Part shown: positions 48,159 to 59,741 of the stretch, piece after piece
How positions within the stretch are numbered: position 1 is the stretch's first letter
How the letters are laid out: every line of letters begins with the position of its first letter
Assembly (NCBI GenBank): GCA_016800925.1
Contig: JABCPU010000158.1
Span: forward strand, 1 to 64,000
Source of the DNA: Suillus spraguei
Taxonomy: Eukaryota > Basidiomycota > Agaricomycetes > Boletales > Suillaceae
Length of the DNA: 64,000 bases
Direction: 5' to 3'
Notes under the pieces: generated by a model
What the model was told of the DNA's origin: nothing
Seen by the model: only the letters and a program-made list of their open reading frames with translations
Databases searched by the model: none
Program-made: the position numbers and the translations under genes

Positions 48159-50415
48159 ATGGCAGCCAGGAAAAAACATGCCAAGACAATGGCCAAGAAA
48201 CATTTCAGCAAAGAAGGTAAGTTTCTTGGGCTATTAACCTTTACATTTACTGATATTTGACTATGCTAGTGTTTGACATGTGCTGGAGCACTGAATCTGA
48301 GGCAATGCCATTGGTGGAAACACCAACCAGCATGACATCAGCAGAACCCCACTACAGTAGCCAAAGTAAGTCTCAGCCACCATGTATTGTCTATGTCATA
48401 GACCTCTACTGATACATGATTATCCTAGCATTTGAAATGTGCTGGGATGTCGAACCCAATCCAGTGCCAACAGTCAATGCACTGGTCAAAGCATCATCAG
48501 TTAATGCACCAGCCAAAGCATCATCAGCCAAACAACACTATGGTGGTGAAGGTAAGTCGTGTCCCAGTTGCATGGCTTCATTCATTTCTCACTGGTATAT
48601 TAGCTTTTATGACTGCTCCTGCCCCAAGGCAATATGACCTTTGTTGCAATGATGTGCCCAGTTTGTCAAAGGTAGCCTCAGTGTCTGCAATCACTGTAGA
48701 TGCAGACACACTACCGGTGTAAAGATACAACCTAGCTTGGGCTGTAGATAAACCACTGCCTAAACTAGTATGTTAGTCTTGTGCTCCATCTAGTCTGCTT
48801 CACTTGTAAGAACAAGAGTGTTCGACCCTAAAGGGGATGCCTATTAGTATGGTCAAGTTCGAGCCTAACATATGTGCAAAACAAGTGTCATGGTCAGCAG
48901 TAAGTTGCCATGGTCAGCAATGATACCGCTGGAACTAGCGTCGTGCATAGCGGTGCTACTGTCGTCGAGATAAAGTCAGTAACAGTTGCGTCGAGCGAGT
49001 GATGTCGAGCGGTGGTTTCTGCGGTATTGGTAAGGTTGCGAGCGGTGCAATGAAACAGTAAAGAAGTCCGCAGTACTTTCAGTGGTAAAGTAGCGGAGCG
49101 TGAGAAGTTCAGTCAAGGTAACAATCAAGAGTCCAGCAGTGTGCCAGCGGTAACAGAGAATGAGGGTGATGTATTAACGAGCGATAAGGAAACTTTGAAG
49201 ACTATGTCCACTACTGGGTTGATCCAGAGCTAGACAATAATCCTGACCTATAGTACATGCAATGGGGTAAAATCAGGTACTGTATTGTGCGGGGTACGTG
49301 GTGCTTATATCTTAATTTGTATGTACTCGGAATACTCTAGGTGAGATCAGTAGCGCTGGAGTGTAGTAACCGCCATAAATAAACATAGCGCGAGGCGCTA
49401 TGGCACGAGGCAACATGTAATAATGCTTGCCATGGAATCAGTGATAACAAACAGAAAACAAACTACGCACCAAATGGAGCTATGCGGACGCAGCAAGGAC
49501 ATGGAAGGACATCGGTTCGTGGAACATGGTGCGGCAGTCGGTACAGTGTGCGGTAAGCGTGGGATGCCGCCGGTACTGCTAAAGGGGTAAGATGGCCATG
49601 GACAAGTGGTAACTCCTGTAGACGTGAGACGAGTGTCAAAATATGGGGTTTTAAGCCCAGCGCCAATATGTTCGTTACACCGGCTGCCACTACTTATGAT
49701 CTTTGCTGGGATGAGGAAACTCATACAACAAGGGCCAATTTAGGTCATATCTCTACACTGTCAGCTGCTGGTCAGTATGACATGTGTTGGGATGACCAAC
49801 CGGCAACATTGGCCGCAGGATACCAAGGTGAGTATTAGTCATTTATGCCAGTTGCTTAGACTCATGTGCAGGTGGTTTTGACATGTGCTGGGGAGACTTG
49901 TCATTAGAAGGTCATCCCACTCCCATGTCCACCACTGGCTCAGTCAACTCAGGTTGGTTGGTCATTGTGACATGGCACACAAGATGCTAACAGTGTGATG
50001 CAGCAGCCAACAACCCAGAGTCATCTGGGAGTCAAGACACTTGGGCATCACTGGCTCCCTCTTCAGCACTGACCAGAGGCTTTGTGATGGCGAAGCTTGA
50101 AGCTGGAGAGGAATTGGTGTGCCGAGCTGATGAGAGGCTGGAAAGGATTGACATAATGATAAGCAAATTTATAGTTTCCCTGGTAGTTGCTGTCATAATA
50201 TTGACCACAATTCTAAAGGAGATAATGAAAGCCTGGCTGCCGCAGAGATCCTCGATGCCAACCGGGGTTTGGTATCAAACTATCAACAAGTGCACAACCA
50301 ATATGTTGCAGCCACCAATGATATCACAAAGCTTCAACACATGCTCCACATGTTCAGGCAGATTGATGATCCACTGACTGTATTGGAGCTAGGTATGAAG
50401 AAAGGGGGCGGCTGA
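48159..50415 (+). pseudogene. Novel gene with six Cys-Trp-centred repeats, interrupted by LTR-N
   Basis: Exons inferred: 48159-48216, 48270-48365, 48429-48551, 48604-48717 joined to 49684-49827, 49872-49952, and 50004 onward, stop TGA 50413-50415. The start is basic (MAARKKHAKTMAKKH). Then each exon has a motif (F/Y)(D/E)(M/L)C(W/C) followed by an acidic or polar residue: FDMCWS, FEMCWD, YDLCCN, YDLCWD, YDMCWD, FDMCWG. The C-terminal part is helical (EELVCRADERLERI, and KLQHMLHMFRQIDD). LTR-N lies inside exon 4; removing it with one CCGG gives a seamless frame. All splice phases agree. The last exon has an unresolved frame change near 50200, either an intron or an indel. I know no family with this repeat. 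Confidence 0.6.
48718..49679 (+). mobile_element. LTR-N copy 2 (962 bp)
   Basis: TGTAAAGATACAACC to GTTCGTTACA with 4-bp duplication CCGG (48714-48717, 49680-49683). It carries no nested insert and so serves as the empty-site reference for copy 1. Confidence 0.9.
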
Positions 50416-50429
50416 CATTTGCATATGCA

Positions 50430-53060
50430 GTAGTGTAGTGTAGGTAGCCAAACAAATATACATGTCTACTTTTGACCAATGACTGATGCAAGTTTGCTGA
50501 ATTAGATGTAGCCAGCATATTTCTTGGGATTTTTCTGAGTGTGTGTGGCACGTGAGTTTTCAACATTGCTCCTAGTGCTCTTGGCTGGTGCATCTGAGGG
50601 AACACCAGCGGCCAATCTGTCAGCCTTGGTCTGTCTCAGCAAATGCTCTCTGGGTGCCAGCATATTCTTCACCTGCCTCTCTTGCACCACCAGTGATGCA
50701 GCTCTGGCAGCCCTTGTCCTCTTCAATGCTGGTTCCTGTACTGTTGGTGATACACAAAGGTGTTTGAGACCATGATGAGTTGAACTTGGGCCAAAGCTAC
50801 AGGCATGATGGCTGGCTTAGTTGACCAATGACTGGCCTTTGTGGTGTTGTGGCCATTACTTTCATCATCTGATCCCTCAGTAACCTGTAGGGCAGGAATA
50901 CTGGTTCTCATTGCAGTATGGGGGCTTCAGTCATGGGAGACCATTGGTTTCTCTCCATGACCTCTGACATGCTTCCCCAGGCTCTTGGGCATCGGTCAGT
51001 TATCTGACAGGTCACACTCTTTGGAATTTGTGCAGCTGCATGGGCATCTTTTGACCTGCAGGGGAATGCCTCTGCTTTGGTGTTGTTAGAATTGTCCTCA
51101 GCCAAACTGGCATAGGGTCACTTGGTGAATTTCAGTTGCCCTTTGGGAATTGTGGACAGTGCAGTTGCTGTCACCAGTGCCTTTTTAGTAGGCCTGGGCC
51201 TGGGGCTCTCATTATCAGCATCAGCATCAGATTCATCCTCGCTGACAGGAGAGTGCTGTAAGGAACATATTGGCACTGGGCTTAAAACCCCACCTTTTGA
51301 CACTCGTCTCATGTCTACAGGAGTTACCACTTGTCCATGGCTGTCTTACCCCTTTAGCATTACCGGCGGCATCCCACGCTGACCACACACTGTACCGACT
51401 ACCGCACCACATTCCATGTACTGATGTCCTTCCATGTCCTTCCATGTCTTTGCTGCGTCCGCATAGCTCCATCTGGTGCGTCGTTTGTTTTATGTTCGTT
51501 ATCACTGATTCCATGGCAAGCATTATTACATGTTGCCTCGTGCCGCAGCGCCTTGTGCTATGTTTATTTATGGCGGTTACTACACTCCAGCGCTACTGAT
51601 CTCACCTAGAGTATTCCAAGTACATACGATTTAGGATATAAGCACTGCGTACCCTGCACGATACAAGTAACTGATTTTACACCATTGCACATACTATAGG
51701 TCAGGATTATTGTCTAGCTCTGGATCTACCCAGTAGTGGACATAGTCTTTAAAGTTCTTTATCGCTCATTAATCTATCATGCTCGTTCTCCGTTACCGCT
51801 GGCATACCGCTGGACTTTTGACTAATACTTTGACTGAACTTCTCATGCACCGCTACTTTACCGCTGAAAGTACCATGGACTTCTTTACTGTTTCTTTGCA
51901 CCACTTGCAACCTTACCGCTACCGCAGATATTATCGCTCGACACCGCTCGCTCGACGCTACTGTTTCTGACTATATCTTGACCACGGTAGCACCGCTACA
52001 CATGATGCTAGTTCCGGCAGCATCATCGCTGACCACAGCAACTCACTGCTGACCACAACACTTCATTCGCACATAAGTTTGATTCGAACTTGACCATACT
52101 AATAGGCATCCCCCTTTAGGGTCGAACACTCTTGTTCTCACAAGTGAAGCAGACTAGACGGAGCGCAAGACTCACATACTAACTTAGGAGGTAGTTTATC
52201 TACAGCCCAGGTTAGGTTGTATCTTTACAGCGCATTCTACCCTTGTCATTCATCCAGGCTTTGAATTCGAAGGTTGGTCCTACCTGGGTTTCCTGATGGT
52301 CCCACTAAAATTCCAAGATAGCATTGGCATCAATGTGGTGCATTTTAGATGGCTTCAAGATCTTGGTATCTTCAGGCAGGTATGTGCTGGAGATAAATCT
52401 CCACTGCCCCTTCATGATGTTACTCCAGGGCACTGGGACCTTTGGCTTTCTGCAACATGTTCCTGTGGCAGCCAGCATTAGATAATGATACAGGTGTCAG
52501 TCATTCTGCTTACTGTAATAAATGGTAAGGAATGACTGAATCATTGCCTTCTTGGTCTCAAGGGATAAATTGTTGATCTCAGGCAATATCAGCAAACCTG
52601 AACGGTCTAGTTTGAACTCATGGTATGGTTTGGGAACCTGGCAAGTGCCTCCAAGGACCATTGTGTCCTGGTCTTGATCCTGGTCTTGGAGACATGGATT
52701 GAATGAAAGTGCCTCTGAAGTGGACTGGAGACTCACTAAATGCATCACCAATGAAATCTTCTCATGCTAGTAAGATGACCTGCCAGTCCTTGGATTTTAT
52801 GAAGCTAGAGCCTCTACCGAGCTGCTCATTGAAGTCAAACCTGCTACAACCAAGTAAGCACAATGACCAACCAACCAACCAACAAACTGGAAGAACTTGC
52901 CCAGATGTAAGCAAGCCACCCTTCTCATCCTTCCAGGATCCCAAAACAAAGACTCTCATACTGGCCTGAGTAAACATTTCTTTGGCAAAGTTCTTCACCG
53001 TTTTTTGCCCCTCTTCCTCACTGTCTTGGCCTGGACTGCAGCATCAGGCGCTTGATTCAT
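50430..53060 (-). pseudogene. Unnamed transposon-linked gene family (FNEQ-type), minus strand, interrupted by LTR-N
   Basis: ATG 53060-53058 starts MNQAPDAAVQAKTVRKRGKKR. The frame then slips by one base into VKNFAKEMFTQASMRVFVLG. A likely GC-AG intron joins to FDFNEQLGRGSSFIKSKDW, and a TGA follows where a Trp is expected (before EDFIGDAF). Further downstream are LDRSGLLILPEINNLS, VPWSNI, TYLPEDTKILKPSKM and GPTFEFKAWMNDKGRM. There LTR-N (51257-52229) interrupts it; removal with one 4-bp GCGC copy restores the frame into SPVSEDESDADADNE. The last part is Ser/Lys-rich. I recall similar multi-exon proteins as repeated hypothetical families in Agaricomycetes, but I have no name or function for them. 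At least two breaks make this copy inactive. Confidence 0.55.
51257..52229 (-). mobile_element. LTR-N copy 3 (973 bp)
   Basis: Reverse orientation: TGTAAGGAACATATTGG to TTGTATCTTTACA. The 4-bp flanks are GTGC and GCGC (one C-to-T change). The interrupted minus-strand gene reads through in frame when the element and one flank copy are removed. Confidence 0.88.
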
Positions 53061-53745
53061 CCACTTGTACTATAGGAGGGAAGTAGGTGTACCAGTATGT
53101 GTGACAAGTCCTTTTAACATGTACCATGAGTGGCCATAATACATAACGAGAATGGTAGCAAAATAAAGATGTACTACATGATTTTATCAAAGAGGCATGC
53201 AGCGAGCAAGCAGCCTCATGGAAGGTAATGTAAGTTCTGCCGTAGGTTTAGTTATGACAGAAATGAATATACTATGCACCAATGGATCTAGATGGAAATG
53301 GAATGACAGGAGGACATTGTGACTACATGAAGCTAGTAAAAATCTTGGGCAGTAGCAGCTTTGATGTTACTGATGTGACCTCTATGCATTGGAAGAAAAT
53401 TAATTCTCAACTGGGTACCAACGAGTACGATGAAGATGGGGAAGAGTGGGAAGATGAAGATGCCGGTTGGAGAAAAATGCCAGTGTCAATCCAGGTGCCT
53501 TTTTCTTGTACCACTGAAATACCAGGCCCTCGCCTTTATCAAGCTGCCAATCTGTATCATCATTCCATCGTGGGTGTCTTACAAGAAATGATAGCCAACG
53601 AACGAGATTGCAAACTGTTTCATTATGAACCATATCAGCTATGCTGGCATCCTTCCCACCTTGATGTTGAGGTCTCCATATATGGAGATCTGTACACGTC
53701 CCTGGCCTTCTGTGAAGCTCATACAGAACTACAAAGTTCTCCCAG

Positions 53746-54609
53746 TGTAGCAAACAAAGTCACACTGACCATGAAAGTGCTGTTTTACACAAGTGTCTCG
53801 TTACTGTCTACAATGGCTACCAAGAAAACCCCTATAGCGAGCATTACCCCTTTTTGCTTCGCTGGTACCGTTTTCGCTCCGTGGATCCTTGCCCCTTACC
53901 AAATCTCGCTACTGATGTCCTCCTGTCAATTCCATCTAAGATCCATTGGTGTGTAGCATATTTGTTTCCACCGTTACTAAAGCTACAGCAAGACTTACCT
54001 TACCTTCCATGACACCGCTTGCTCGCTGCGTGCCTCTTAGCTAAATATCTCTATCTCGCTACTGTTCTCGCTATGTATTCCGGCCGTTCATGGTACATGT
54101 TAAAAAGGACTCTTTGCACATTCTGGTACTTTTACTTTTCCCTCTATGGTACACACGGTACTTAGGAATTGTCACACTACTGTCTCTAATGGAATAAAGT
54201 CTTTCGCCAAAGTCACTGTCTCTTAAGAATTGTTTTACTGCTGCATGCACCACCACTCTTTACCGCTTGCCTGCGCTTCACCGCTTGTTTTACCACCAGT
54301 TTCCCACGCCTTACCGCAGTTTTACCGCATGCACTACCGCAGTTTTACCACTTTTGCTACCGCTTGTCTACCGCTTTCCCGCGCTTACTGCTAGTTTCCC
54401 ACGGACCGGAGGTCACCGCTAGCATCTCACTACCTCCGATGGCAGTCTTGCACCACAGGTTGGGCATTATTGAACTATATTAACTTAGCATTCCCTTTAG
54501 GGTCAAACGCTCTTGCTTTGCAAGTGAAGCAGACTAGACGGAGCGCAAGACTCGCATACTAGTTTAGGCCGTGGTTCATCTACAGCCCAGGCTAGATTGT
54601 ATTTTTACA
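53746..54609 (-). mobile_element. LTR-N-related LTR (864 bp) inside the transposase
   Basis: TGTAGCAAACAAAG to GATTGTATTTTTACA. The 4-bp flanks are CCAG and CTGG, both one transition from CCGG. Without it the transposase reads QSSPREPNCDLP in frame. Its right end matches the reverse complement of the LTR-N start. Confidence 0.85.
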
Positions 54610-56143
54610 CTGGGGAGCCCAACTGTGATCTTCCCTGAGTCATGGCCACTTTAATGTTCTGGTCTGATGCCACACAATTGACTTGATTCGGCAATGCCAA
54701 GTTATGGCCGACCTACATGTACTTCGGCAATGAGTCAAAGTCCCATCGCTGCAAGCCATCATGCAACTTAAGCAATCATATTGCATATTTCAAGATGGTG
54801 CGCCTCCTCAGCCTCTACATGTATGAGATATTATTAACATTGCAATTTGCAGCTTCCAGACTCATTCAAGGATTTTACAGATGGGAAAGGGATGACTAGC
54901 GAGTGTTTAACCCATTGTCACAGGGAATTATTCCATGAGCAGTGGAACATCTTACTAGACGATGAATCCCTAGAGGTGTATGAGCATGGGATTGTGATCA
55001 TTTGCTATGACGGGATCACATGCAGATTCTATTCCAGAATCTTTACTTACTCGGCAGATTATCCAGAGAAGTATGTGGACTATTATCTTACTGCAAATAT
55101 TATTGACTTTGAATTTTACCAGAGTCCTCATAGCTACAATCCGCAATCTTGGAGGCTGCTCTTGTCTGCATTGCTTGATACCTAAAGAGCGCATACAAAA
55201 CATGGGAAGGCCTCAGGATAGGAAACAGTGCGAAACCTTAGCATGCAGCAATGATAAATGAGGCACCATGGTAAATACTGCTCACTCTCTGATCTATGAA
55301 AAGAACTTTGCCATCAGCAGTGCACCAGTCAAGCAAATTCTGAAGTCACAGTCTTGGGTTCCCACCTTGGTAAAGTTTGAACTTCCATCCTTGACGCTCA
55401 CTAATCATTCCATAGAATGCATTCTTAGATCGCCTTGGTCCTCTAGGTTTTAATATTTTCTGTGTGCTCATGGTAGATCTCTTGCACAAGTTCAAGATTG
55501 GTGTCTGAAAGATGCTTTTTACTCATTTATTATGAATCATTGCAGCGCAGGATAAGGGTCTTGTTCATGAGTTGGACTGGCAGTACGTTGCATGATCATG
55601 CGTTGTTCATTCACTGACTTTGACACTAGGTACAGGCAAGTCCCTACATTTGGTATGGCTACTATCAGAAAATTTTCAGCCAACTCATCAGGGATGAAGC
55701 ATATGGCAGCCCAAAACTTTGAAGATCTCCTTCAGGTATGTCCACATTGTCATTGAAGTCGAATGGGACATGTCACGATTTCAAGTGCTCTATCCCTGTC
55801 TTCAACAGTCTACTCCCTGAGCCACACAATTCGTGCATTCTGCAGTGCTATTTACCATGACACATTGGCACGGACTGGCCAAGCTTCAAATGCATTCTGA
55901 CTGGACACTTGATATCATGGATCAAGTCACTTCAGTGCTTGGCCAACAATTCTGGGACTTCAAAACAACAGTATGCTCAGCTTATGTAACGCACAAACTT
56001 CGTCAGGAGGCCAAGGCTTGTGCTCGATGCAAGGCAAAGCAAGCTGCAAAACAGGCGGGAGGATGGAAAGGCAAACATAACTCTAATGTGTTGGAGAAAT
56101 GGGAGGCAATAGAGCCACAAAAGGACATTCAGCATATGAAAAT

Positions 56144-56777
56144 TGTTGCGAACTGGGGTGGCGTCACCAGCGACAGTGAAAAGATACAGACGGTCTGCTG
56201 GGAAGTTCTACAATGTCCAAAAGAGGACAAGGTTGAAAGTACAAGGAACGCGTTCCGAGTACGATCAAGGGTTCAGCCTCAAAGACAAGTCTAAGAGGTT
56301 CTACGAGAATAGAGACTAAGACTAAGGAGTGCTTAGACTTAGAGACGATTCAAGATGACTTAGGTTGGAGACCTAAGCGAAGGAAGTTCCAGGTAAAACC
56401 CAGTAAGATTAAAGTAAAGAATCTACTACAAGTACACTGTGCTTATATAGGTACATATGTGCGCACAGACCAGGTAACCGTGGAAATATAAGTACGTATC
56501 CTAATGAGGAAGGCATATATTGTACAAGTGTGTTGAAACGCATGAGTAAAGGATGAAAGCGCATGTTTAGCGTATGCATATGCTAAACCGGCTGAGTCTG
56601 AGAATAGAGTCATGGGAGTTCATGACATCACATGATATGATATGTTGACGACGTATGGTTAAATCATATGGTCATGTGATGTCTGATGGAAGTGGAAGTG
56701 TTCGAGCAATAAGCTCCGTATCACGTGATATACAAGAATAGAAAGGAAAATGAATAGGGGCACATACGACTGTAACA
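56144..56777 (-). mobile_element. LTR-G solo LTR, long variant (634 bp)
   Basis: TGTTGCGAACTGGGG to CATACGACTGTAACA. The 5-bp flanks are AAAAT and AAAAC. Removal restores the transposase frame. It carries about 160 bp of extra U3-like sequence with repeated ATCATATGGTCATGTGAT-type motifs compared with other copies. Confidence 0.9.
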
Positions 56778-57908
56778 AAAACATTCAATTTCCAGACATA
56801 CAAATTCCATGCATTGGGTGATTATGTGTCCACAATCTATCAATATGGCACATCGGATTCATACAGCTCCGAACCTGTTAGTCCCCTAAAGTTAAATGTT
56901 CACACATAACTCACTGAGTACTGCAGGGTAAACTTGAGCACTGTTCTCCCAAGTCCAGATATCGCTGGATGGATCATAAATTGTTTGTAGAACAACTAAC
57001 CCGGATCAAATGATGACAGGCTCGCATTCATTGTATTGGTGACAAAATGGTTGATCGTCCTCATGTTGAAATAGCTGAATTAGCCAGAAGCCTGCATGTC
57101 CACCGCCACATTGGTGCGACACAAAAGTGTCCTGTTCACATAGGATCATATCTAATTAGCCATGAAGGAGATCCAGTGATTAAGGTAAGTCACAATCATT
57201 ATGTGAAAACAACTTTAACATGCTTCTGCAGAACTTTGTTGTAAAGCTCAAGGATCATCTACTGGAATGAATTCACCCTTTTCCAGGAGCAGGAGAAGAG
57301 AACGACATTAATGCAGTCATTTTCAAGGACGATCAAATGTATCAGCACAACATTGCCAGATTTAACTATACTACATATGATGTTCACCAAGACCAAGACA
57401 TTATCAACCCCAGGATGTCCCACTGTAATGTGATGGTTCTCCACGCTGCCCAGGATGTGGGGCATCAAGGACACAAATTGGTCAGGTACTCGGTATATAT
57501 CATGTTAATGTTATCTATATCGGAGTTGGTATGGTCAACTACACTCCACTTCAAATGGAGTTCCTATGGGTTCGCTGGTACAAACCCATGGATCAAGTTT
57601 CTACCTGGGAGACCGTAACCCTAGATCGTGTTAGATTTCTGCCTATGATGGACGAGTATTCGTTAGACTTCCTTGATCCAGCAGATGTTTTGAGGGCATG
57701 CCACATAATTCTGTCTTTTGCAAAGGGCAAGAGACACCCGGAAGGATCAGGTGTATTGGCATGTGCAGGAGACAATGATGATTGGCATGAATACTTCCAT
57801 TAATCGGTGAGTCAGAGGTATTATTGTTGTATAGCAGTATCAAACTTATGATTCCAGCTTTGTTGATCGTGACATGCTGATGCGATTTCATTTCGGTCTT
57901 GGGGTCAG

Positions 57909-58382
57909 TGTTACAATCGTACGTACCCCTATTCATTTTCCTACTTCATTTACTTGTATATTACGTAACATGACTCTGACTCATATGCTCAACGCATTTG
58001 TACTATAGTTGCCATCCTTCTTTGGATACGCACTTACATTCTTATGTCTCTCTTGGTCCGTGCGCACATATTGGCCTATTTAAGCACGATGTACTTGTAG
58101 TAGATTCTTTACTTTAATCTTACTGGGTTTTACCTGGAATCTCCTTCGCTTAGGTCTCCAACCTAAGTCGTCTTGAATCGTCTCTAAGTCTAAGCACTCC
58201 TTAGCCTTAGTCTCTATTCTCGCAGATACCTCTTAGACTTGTCTTTGAGGCTGAACCCTTGATCGTACTCGGAACGCGTTCCTTGTACTTTCACCTTGTC
58301 CTCATTTGGACATTGTAAGAACTCCCAGCAGACCGTCTGTGTCTTTTCACTGTCGCTGGTGACGCCACCCCAGTTCGTAACA
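57909..58382 (+). mobile_element. LTR-G solo LTR (474 bp)
   Basis: TGTTACAATCGTACG to CCAGTTCGTAACA with perfect 5-bp duplication GTCAG (57904-57908, 58383-58387). The coding frame LGV-RHVYSH is continuous once it is removed. Confidence 0.95.
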
Positions 58383-58896
58383 GTCAGACATGTCTATTCT
58401 CACCATCGCGGCATGCAAGCTGATCTCTGGCGAGGAGGGAGCGCAATACAGGTTATTGCTGCAGGCCATGCGGATAAACAGTGCCATGTCCTTCCACTGA
58501 TCAGTCCCACAGTTGGACCCTTCATCTCATGCACTCAATCTTCCCTTCATAGGGTGAAGGTTGGTTATGACAACAAACATTACAATGTCTACAGTTGTGT
58601 AAGTGTGCCTTACAATTTTTTTCATCTCACCTAACAATACCACAGGAAGGTTGTGATGATGCCTCTGTCCATCTTGCACTTTATCCCATAGGCTATGATC
58701 CTTTCTCTATGTGGGATTGCCTCATCTCAACTATACATCTTACCCGTCAATGTTGGATATGTTTGACTTGACACAAATGGGTCTCATCTCACTGGACTCA
58801 GGTGTATTTGCGCCTTGTTCCATTCCGAAATCCTCTGGGTGATTGTCCATACCTAATAGTCTTTATTACAACCCTATTGCCATTGCATCTTGCGCT
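58383..58896 (+). other. Possible 3' continuation of the interrupted gene
   Basis: The frame HVYSHHRGMQADLW continues the transposase frame after LTR-G and stays open to about 58580, followed by donor-like and acceptor-like signals near 58600 and 58646. It does not match the transposase C-terminus I know, so it may belong to another coding unit. Confidence 0.35.
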
Positions 58897-59652
58897 TGTC
58901 ATATACCATACTTCAGATCTCAGATACGATCAGATCCGATCAATCCTATTTCCGTCTGGTCCACAGATTCTGTCCGGATCACCCATCTGAAAGTTCCTAC
59001 CTCTCGCACTCTAACTCCCTTGTGGACATCTGCGTCTACCTCATTTCAGCAGTCCTCCTGTCTCCAGTATTCCGGCTGTGGTATATTTCCTTCGCTTATT
59101 GATCTGTTACCTGTGTCTTATTTCCGACTTGCGCTTACTGATCCGCTGTGCATTAACTAATAGACTTCCATTATACATCGTACATAGCCCTCAGTCCTGG
59201 ACTCACTGATTATCCATACTAGTTACTTCCAGGATATAAACCACTTGTAAATCTCCATAGAACCTTAGTTCGAATATCATCTTAGATTCTGCTCATTCCT
59301 TCCTCCAGACTTAAGTTACTTCCAACTCCAGTCATCTTCTGAGACTTAGGATTGATTCCTACAGTCTACCTCTCCGACTCTACCCTTGGGTAGTCCACCT
59401 CTGTTAGTTTCTAGTTAAGGAACTCGTTCTGAGACTAGTCTCAATCCTCGTTCTGTCTCCACATTCCGGATAACCTTTGGACGTGTCATATCCGAAACCT
59501 TCGGGTGTCTGGATTCATCACGATATCACTTCCATATCTTCAGACGTATAACCTTCCTCCGAAATAAGGGGCATTACTTGGGAAAGGGGCACAGTGCATG
59601 AACTGAGGCCAAAGCCCTTCGGATCTCTTACCTTTTGAGTACAGTCTTAACA
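58897..59652 (+). mobile_element. LTR-D, complete solo LTR (756 bp)
   Basis: TGTCATATACCATAC to GAGTACAGTCTTAACA with perfect 5-bp duplication GCGCT (58892-58896, 59653-59657). Reference copy for the family. Confidence 0.95.
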
Positions 59653-59741
59653 GCGCTTACAGTTCCACTGCTGACTCCTCAGAATCTGGTCTACTCGGAC
59701 CTGGTTCAATCCTCAACTCTTCTATCATCAAGACTTCCTAT

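Larger units (their letters stand above)
53282..57908 (+). pseudogene. Plavaka-type DNA transposase, interrupted by two LTRs and ending at a third
   Basis: Pieces in order match the Plavaka transposase family of Agaricomycetes. 53282-53745 has MPVSIQVPF, HHSIVGVLQEMI, FHYEPYQLCW and YGDLYTSLAF. 54614-54800 has LMFWSDATQLT, a TGA, and YMYFGNESKSHRCKPSC. 54850-55080 has HCHRELFHEQWNILLDD, HGIVIICYDGI and FTYSADYPEK. 55117-55260 has ATIRNLGGC and CLIPKERI. 55268-55450 has SLIYEKNFAI. 55620-55735 has QVPTFGMATIRKFSANSSGM. 55830-56143 has HWHGLAKLQMHSDWTLDIMDQ. 56778 onward has FKFHALGDYVSTIYQYG-like sequence. 57330-57500 has YQHNIARFNYTTYDV. 57531-57803 has QMEFLWVRWYKPMDQ and DPADVLRACHII. These enzymes excise and reinsert DNA. 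Several stops and the insertions make it dead; joining across the LTRs keeps the frame each time. Confidence 0.85.
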
